Assembly (NCBI GenBank): GCA_015501595.1
Contig: JADNRX010001228.1
Span: 1-12,367, forward strand
Length of the DNA stretch: 12,367 nt
DNA from: Hymenopellis radicata
Taxonomy: Eukaryota > Basidiomycota > Agaricomycetes > Agaricales > Physalacriaceae
Reading direction: 5' to 3'
Part shown: positions 7,214 to 12,367 of the stretch, one piece after another
How positions within the stretch are numbered: position 1 is the first letter of the stretch
Layout: each line of letters begins with the position of its first letter
Translations under genes and position numbers: made by a program
Notes under the pieces: model-generated
Database searches by the model: none
What the model saw: the letters and a program-made list of their open reading frames with translations, nothing else
What the model was told of the DNA's origin: nothing

Positions 7214-7272
7214 GACGTCTACTGAACGCGTGCCAGGCGTCTACTTATCCGCTCCCATCTTGGGCGTCTACT
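7214..7272 (+). promoter_or_regulatory. Three copies of a CGTCTACT element upstream of the DUF6606 gene
   Basis: GACGTCTACT (7214-7223), GGCGTCTACT (7236-7245) and GGCGTCTACT (7263-7272) are in the same orientation, spaced 22 and 27 bp apart, and lie 45-103 bp before the start codon. A C/T-rich tract fills the space between the last copy and the ATG. Regularly repeated decamers this close to a start may be transcription-factor sites; that is inference. Confidence 0.4.
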
Positions 7273-7316
7273 CAGCTTTCCCTCCCTCCTTTCATCCCCG
7301 CCCGTCCGTCGTAATC

Positions 7317-10300
7317 ATGGACAATGCGGAATACATCGTGAATCATGTCTTCATGCCATTGAAGCTGCCACAAAAGGACGAACAGAGTGATGGGGACTAC
7401 TCCAAGGATCACGCCCTCGCTGCACTCATCGCCGAGTGCGCGACACACTACAGCACGGCCGCCTTCCAAGCGACTGAAGGAAATACTCCCTCCGCCGATT
7501 GGCCAGCAATCGTCAAGATGTTGCGAGGGATTTCCAAGGTTCATGGTTCCAGCGACTACACAGCCGCGTGTATCCTGGATAGATTCGCAGAAATGCAGCA
7601 ACCGGGAGGTAAAGTCGGAAGTCATGTTATTCTGCCTTTCCTGACACTCAGTACAGATACGATGGCACTCCTTGTGCGGAAGCAAAATGCAGGACTTGTC
7701 TTCCGAGTGGAAGAGCGCCTCGTTGCTTGCGAGGTCTTCGAGGCCAGCGCTCCCAATGCGACAGTCATGGCCTGCGAAAATAAACTTGTTTGGACATTCC
7801 CCGGACCATCCACCTCGTTCCCTAGAGACGTCTTCGATACAGTCGCCTTTCAAAGAGAGCTAGCCTCTTTCATTGCCCAGATGAATTGCGATGAGCTACC
7901 TGGATCAGCACCTCATACTCGGAAGGCGGGCTCCTCGCCAGTCGAGCGTCGCGATACGGCGCATCCGCGCTATATCAGCGATCTGCTTCTTTCCGTTTTG
8001 GCTGCATTGGGCGGAGAAGGAAATTCAATTGTCGATGCTGCGCACCGCGTTCAGAAGCGCATCGCTGACGACGTGCTCTGGGACAATGAGCTCGCGCCAT
8101 GGAGGCGTTCGTCTCTCTGGCTGGTCATCCGTGTGGCTGTACAGACGACGCTGGAGCATCTGTGGGAGTATAAAGCCTTCATGTTGTATGCAATGGCTGA
8201 TATCGCCCTCCAACTCGTCAAAGATTCCGCCCTTGAGCTCGATTGCTCCACCCTCGATAACATTCGCAAGAAACTCGCTCGTCGTACCAGCAAACTGGAT
8301 AGTCTGGAAAAAGAGGTTCCCTCTTTTGTCTTTGAAAAGACGAAGGTTGCGTGCACTGCTATTAAAGACGAGCTGTCGCGCCGCTGGATTGCCATACAGG
8401 CTGCGGATGTACCTACGTACAAGTCAGTCTGGGCGCCACAGACCATGGATCTTACCGCCGACACCCGTCTCAAGCTGGGACACTCGTCTGCGTATATTCA
8501 GCGTGCGCTGACAGAGACCCCTCAGATGTCTACCTCCTCCTTCCACCAGCCCAACCACTCGCATCGGCTCCGCTCCCGCACCATACATGATGTTATCATG
8601 AACAATGGACTGCGTGGCTTCATCACGAATGATGACGCATACATCAACCTTGCAGATTTTGAGGACATGGTCCGTGACTCGTTGTCGACCTGGACGGATA
8701 GTCAGAAAACGAATCCTTCGGCCCCTTCCGCTCTCCAGATGTTGATCAAGGACTACACCGCGGTGGCGGACGGGCGTTACAGGAAGAACCCTGAGCAGCA
8801 GTCTCTCATGGTCCTTACCATCCTCGACCTCTGGGCGGCTTTAGACCGCATTGTCATGGCTCAACTTCCCCTTCTGGCCGACTATCCGCCAGAGGTGCCT
8901 TTATCACTTCTTGAATCGCTATTACTACGTCGACCGAAAGAGCTGGCACGCGTGAAAGCTCTTCATCTTTACCTCAGCACTCGATGGAGCCATACCACTG
9001 CACCGTCGGTGTTCAGTGAACCCTCGTGTTCTTCTTTTGCTGTTCGTTATTATGCCCAGACTCTTCAGTTAAGAGCCCGACGAACAGAAATAGAGGCGCA
9101 GGCGCAGCGTCAGAAACGCAAGAAGGAAGAAGAGCTTGATGAAAAGAACCGCCTGTATGCTGAACGACAGAGGGAGTACGATGGTGCGGTACATCATGAG
9201 GACTGTGGATACCGCTATAGGTATTGCCACAAATGTGCTACAAAGGTTTGGCCTTTTCTTATTCGTATCCAATTTTGCTAAAGCTTTGGTAGCGAGCCAT
9301 GGATGGCATGAGAATTGACATTCACGAGTGGCCTCTCCCCTCCGCTCAGCTCGACCTTCAAACTGTGCTTTTCGAGCTGTACTGTCCGGAGCCTTTCCGT
9401 CACTGGCGGGAAGCCACGTACTTCATACTTCGAGACGCCTTTACGCAGCGCGACGACGATACGTCGTCTGTCAATGATGAGCTCGTCTCGTACATGAAGA
9501 CGCATATATCTTATGATGGCGTCTCCAATCGCATCACGCTCGCGTCTACCACGAAATCATGGCTACGGACCCACTACAATCCCAAACATATTCCTTCTAC
9601 GCCCTCAGATGTGTGTTTTGCCACATGCTCTCAACTGGAAGCTCTACGACGAGAAACGTGGTCTTCTCATCAGCGAGAATGAGAGCCCTCACGAGGCTGA
9701 CGTTTCCGCGCGATGCACCCTTCAGCTCCCCCGCGATCACGCCTCCTATATCAACCTGCAATGGGCCGTAGATGATACGACCCACACAGAGAATGCGGTA
9801 CTAGCGAGACAGCATGAATGTCATCGCGACATGAGTTTACACGAGTTCATAGCTTTTGGGTGTCTCCGGGCTGGCAGTCTTGTCCAGTGGGTGAACGTGG
9901 CTAGAGATTTCGCTGCGCGGTCTCTTTCCTTCCGGTCGCAAGCGGTTCATACCCTCATTTCGCAGACTGTGCAGCATCACGGGCCACTGTCTGCCATTGG
10001 TGGTGACGCGTTTGTGGCATGTGGAGTTGCAGTCTTCTTCGTTCCGGCATGCCATCTTCTCCGCGATGGTCAGCCTCTTGGACTCGTATAGCGACAATTG
10101 GCAGGAGGTTGTTTCCGTGAAGACCGTCGTTGTTGTTGTCACGCGGATGGTGTCTTCCTTTGCTCGGACTGACATACACTGTCATGACGCCTTCATCATC
10201 CTTTTCAAGGCTCGGCAGATCACGTACCGTTGGCTCCAGAGCATGCTCAACGATCTCGAGAGGACGCCTCAAGAGCATGTAAACTCCGCGAAAGGCAACA

Positions 10301-12367
10301 TCCGAGAAGTGGCAGCGACTTGCGCGCTCACTTTCGACATTGACAATCCTAACCTCGATGTTGAGAATTTGGCCATCCCTCGTTCACTGCGCCATGGTTT
10401 CTGAAGATAACAGAGAAGCGCAACGAGACAGGTCGTCTTCGTCTCCTTCCCGGATCTTATTGGACCGCGTGGAGCGGATGCTCCATGCCCTGCAGTCGCG
10501 TCTGTCGAGTGTTCTCAAGACGGATTCGAGTGGTTTAGATTCGCGCTGTGCAACGCGTGTGGGCGGCTTACGAATCTGGGACGCCCTGGGATGTCATGGC
10601 ATCCCCGAACGATCGCTGGCTCATGTGTCAAACGAGCACGTCGCAATATGTGCAGATCAACCTTCTCGACGGGACCCTTTTGGTGGACGGAAAAGCCTAT
10701 AGGGAACCTTCCGAGCAACATCACGGAACACCCAACCTACCGTCGTGTCTTTGGTAACGTTAGTGTTTGCTTTTCATGCCTGTCTCGTCGTACTCACCCG
10801 TGCTTCTTGTTAGGTTGTTCTCCGTGTCATCCCCGCTGGGGAAGCTGGATTTGACTATAAACTGTTGTAAACGTATCAGGAAACCAGGTATGTCAATCTG
10901 TGGCATCTTGGCCTTTACAACGGCATGCTGACTGGTCTGGAAGGTCTTCTTCGCGCTTCGCGAAGACGGATTGGTTGTTGAAGCTCGTTCATCTTCCTTG
11001 GACGCTCCGGAAACTCGACAACGATATATTCCTCATACATACTTCGTTGGAGATCTACCTACGCCGCTGGTTGCTTCATGCACTCATTGGCTAGATTTCT
11101 CATCCGGTCAGATTGAGCTACGCCCTTGAGTCTTTGTGGACTTCATCTCCCCGCAACTGGCGTCTTATTTTCCTCAGCGGGTCATGCAAGATGCGCAGGA
11201 GCGTAGACTCTTGGAAATGGATAGTCGTTCTTTCCGGATGATACACCAGCGCCTTCGGGAGATCGAGAGCTTGTCATTTTTCATCATGCGCGCATCTAAC
11301 GATACGATCGACATCCAGCTCCCTCGACTACAGCTTGACTTTCAGACAGAGGCAGTATCCAGGGCTGGCCTTCGATGCTGCACGTATCCGAAGTATATCG
11401 TTGACGAGGAATTTGCGCTTGGGACACTAATAGGACTGAGATCGAAGCTCATCCTCCGCGAAGACTCTGAAGGTTCCTGTTTCAAACGACGCCTCCTTGT
11501 TCCGTACGGGAGCGTTGTTTACAAACCAACTCAACATCACATCGCTGTCTCTGTCGCCAAGCGTCCTCAGACAAATCATTCGTCTCTTACGCGGACTACG
11601 CTATCAACGAGCAGCTTGGGACACTAGCTAGCAATAGCACACTTCGGTCAAACCTATTCAAGGTCCTCCTACATGCGCTACGAGTTATCCTCTCCCGGAT
11701 CCACTTACTGGGTCACCGGCGCCGAGGAGGCGTTGAATGTGCTCAAATCCGCTTCCTGCATTTCATTCCAGTACCTCGGTCGGAACGAGAAGCGACTGCT
11801 CAAGGAGATACGCTCTCACTCCACAGCACACATTTTATCCTGCGGGCATGAAAGTTATGCAAACTGTTCATTGGTCAAACGACCGCAATGCTCACAGATC
11901 ACCGGTTTTGAGCTTGGCGCGCAACACATCCTAGACTTCAACAAGCAGCTCAATGACCTTTATGACAAGGTGCCTCTTGAATACCCGGGACCCCAGTCCC
12001 ACTATCCTGGCGCGACGCGCAGCAGCAAGAGAGCATCTATATCCTCTAGTCAACCTACAGGACGTCCCCAAAGGTGTTTCTCCGGTGTCCGCATTTCTCA
12101 TCTTTCTCACGTGTAATAGTCCCTCTTACCGGGAGTCTTACTCTGGCCGTGTCATGGATGTCAAAAGCGAGCAGGAAGCGTGCCAGTACCCAACGGCACT
12201 GATGACGTCCGCTTTGAACGCGCCACGATTTCCCGTCCGGCAATCTCCGACAAGCCTCTACGGAATCTTTGAGAGTTGGCAGAAGCTTGAGCTGCGATCG
12301 ACGCCTCAAAATCCTTTCTCCTACAACTCTCGCTGGTTATCACACCAGAGTTCTATTCCACCTGGTC
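7317..12367 (+). CDS. Giant DUF6606-family protein (DUF6606/DUF3638/DUF3645 type), 5' part; runs off the right edge and is frame-broken after about 9610
   Basis: The start gives MDNAEYIVNHVFMPLKLPQ, the typical opening of fungal DUF6606 proteins, which usually exceed 3000 residues and carry DUF3638 and DUF3645 further on; those lie beyond the window. Their biochemical role is not established. Exon 1 (7317-9245) is one open frame of 643 codons, ending in a charged coiled-coil-like stretch (about residues 583-621) and a Cys/His cluster (HHEDC, then YCHKC). A 47-nt intron (9246-9292) leads in frame to MRIDIHEWPLP. Further introns are 10759-10813 (phase 0) and 10888-10943 (phase 0, GTATGT donor, CTGAC branch site). 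Recognisable later blocks include RITLASTTKSW, PWDVMASPNDRWLM, QINLLDGTLLVDGK, ELRP, RNWRL, IQLPRLQLDF and DPLTG. They lie in all three frames. The start at 7317 was preferred over the upstream in-frame ATG at 7212 because the family opening begins here. Confidence 0.8.
9609..12367 (+). pseudogene. Frame-broken portion of the DUF6606-family gene (decayed, or consensus errors)
   Basis: Family-like protein continues across the whole stretch but changes frame at least 13 times. Placed sites are GTGTGT at 9611-9616, CCC at 10377-10379, TCGCGCT at 10541-10547, AAAA at 10691-10694, TT at 10865-10866, TT at 11126-11127, GGG at 11179-11181, the T/A step at 11679-11680 and the single C at 11714. Less exactly placed sites are 9985-10010, 11545-11575, about 11805, 11875-11905 and 11975-11995. 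Most are a one-base gain or loss in a short run, or loss of one dinucleotide unit. In the inferred correct frames I saw no nonsense codon. No GT-AG intron of credible length explains these changes. This fits uncorrected long-read consensus errors, or very young decay, better than an old pseudogene. Confidence 0.6.

Larger units (their letters stand above)
6265..7316. other. Intergenic stretch between the Ser/Pro-rich gene and the DUF6606 gene
   Basis: Positions 6300-6560 are T-rich and probably hold the 3' untranslated region and polyadenylation area of the upstream gene. A possible Pol III relic lies at 6667-6841 on the minus strand. A GC-rich hairpin, GCGCCTC/GAGGCGC, is at 6637-6652. From about 7190 a promoter-like region begins, with three copies of a decamer and then a pyrimidine-rich tract up to the start codon at 7317. 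The minus-strand open frame across 6560-6928 looks like chance. Confidence 0.5.

Noticed and set aside
7891..8511. 206-codon + strand frame inside exon 1 of the DUF6606 gene
   Set aside because: It is a shadow frame within a 643-codon uninterrupted conserved exon and shows no family resemblance.
12074..12119. Possible 46-nt GT-AG intron near the right end
   Set aside because: Splicing it leaves the frame that keeps the plausible downstream protein, while reading through does not; the region is too damaged to decide.

Overview
The window reads as nuclear DNA of a filamentous basidiomycete, most likely an agaricomycete. The evidence is many very short introns (about 44-56 nt) with fungal splice and branch sites, a eukaryotic tRNA-Leu gene with a 14-nt intron, pyrimidine-rich leaders, and the start of a giant DUF6606-type protein of the kind common in Agaricomycetes. 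All recognisable genes lie on the + strand. No bacterial, phage or CRISPR feature was seen.

Layout. 1-1280: intergenic, ending in a TATA box. 1332-2889: a complete seven-exon FAD-dependent D-amino-acid oxidase gene with a peroxisomal-type C-terminus (AHL). 2947-3039: tRNA-Leu(CAG) with a Pol III terminator, only 57 bp past the oxidase stop. 3110-3425: a repeat-dense stretch with a nested inverted repeat and seven copies of a 12-bp near-palindrome (GGTWTCRAWACC). 3751-4501: a 751-bp non-autonomous hAT-like element with 24-bp terminal inverted repeats and a perfect 8-bp target duplication. 4935-6264: an unrecognised Ser/Pro-rich gene carrying four copies of a P-R-x-x-[KR]-[AS]-A-x-L-R motif, with its frame broken in homopolymer runs. 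6265-7316: intergenic, with a possible tRNA-derived Pol III relic on the minus strand. 7317 to the right edge: the 5' part of a giant DUF6606-family gene. Its first 2.3 kb is clean apart from one intron, but from about 9610 onward the frame changes at least 13 times.

The genes do not form a pathway. The oxidase is a stand-alone peroxisomal catabolic enzyme and the other two proteins have no known link to it. The best leads are the hAT-like element, the 12-bp motif cluster, the repeated motif in the unrecognised gene, and the sharply bounded, indel-only damage in the giant gene and its neighbour. That damage either reflects local consensus errors or very recent decay. I did not find a convincing new multi-gene system.
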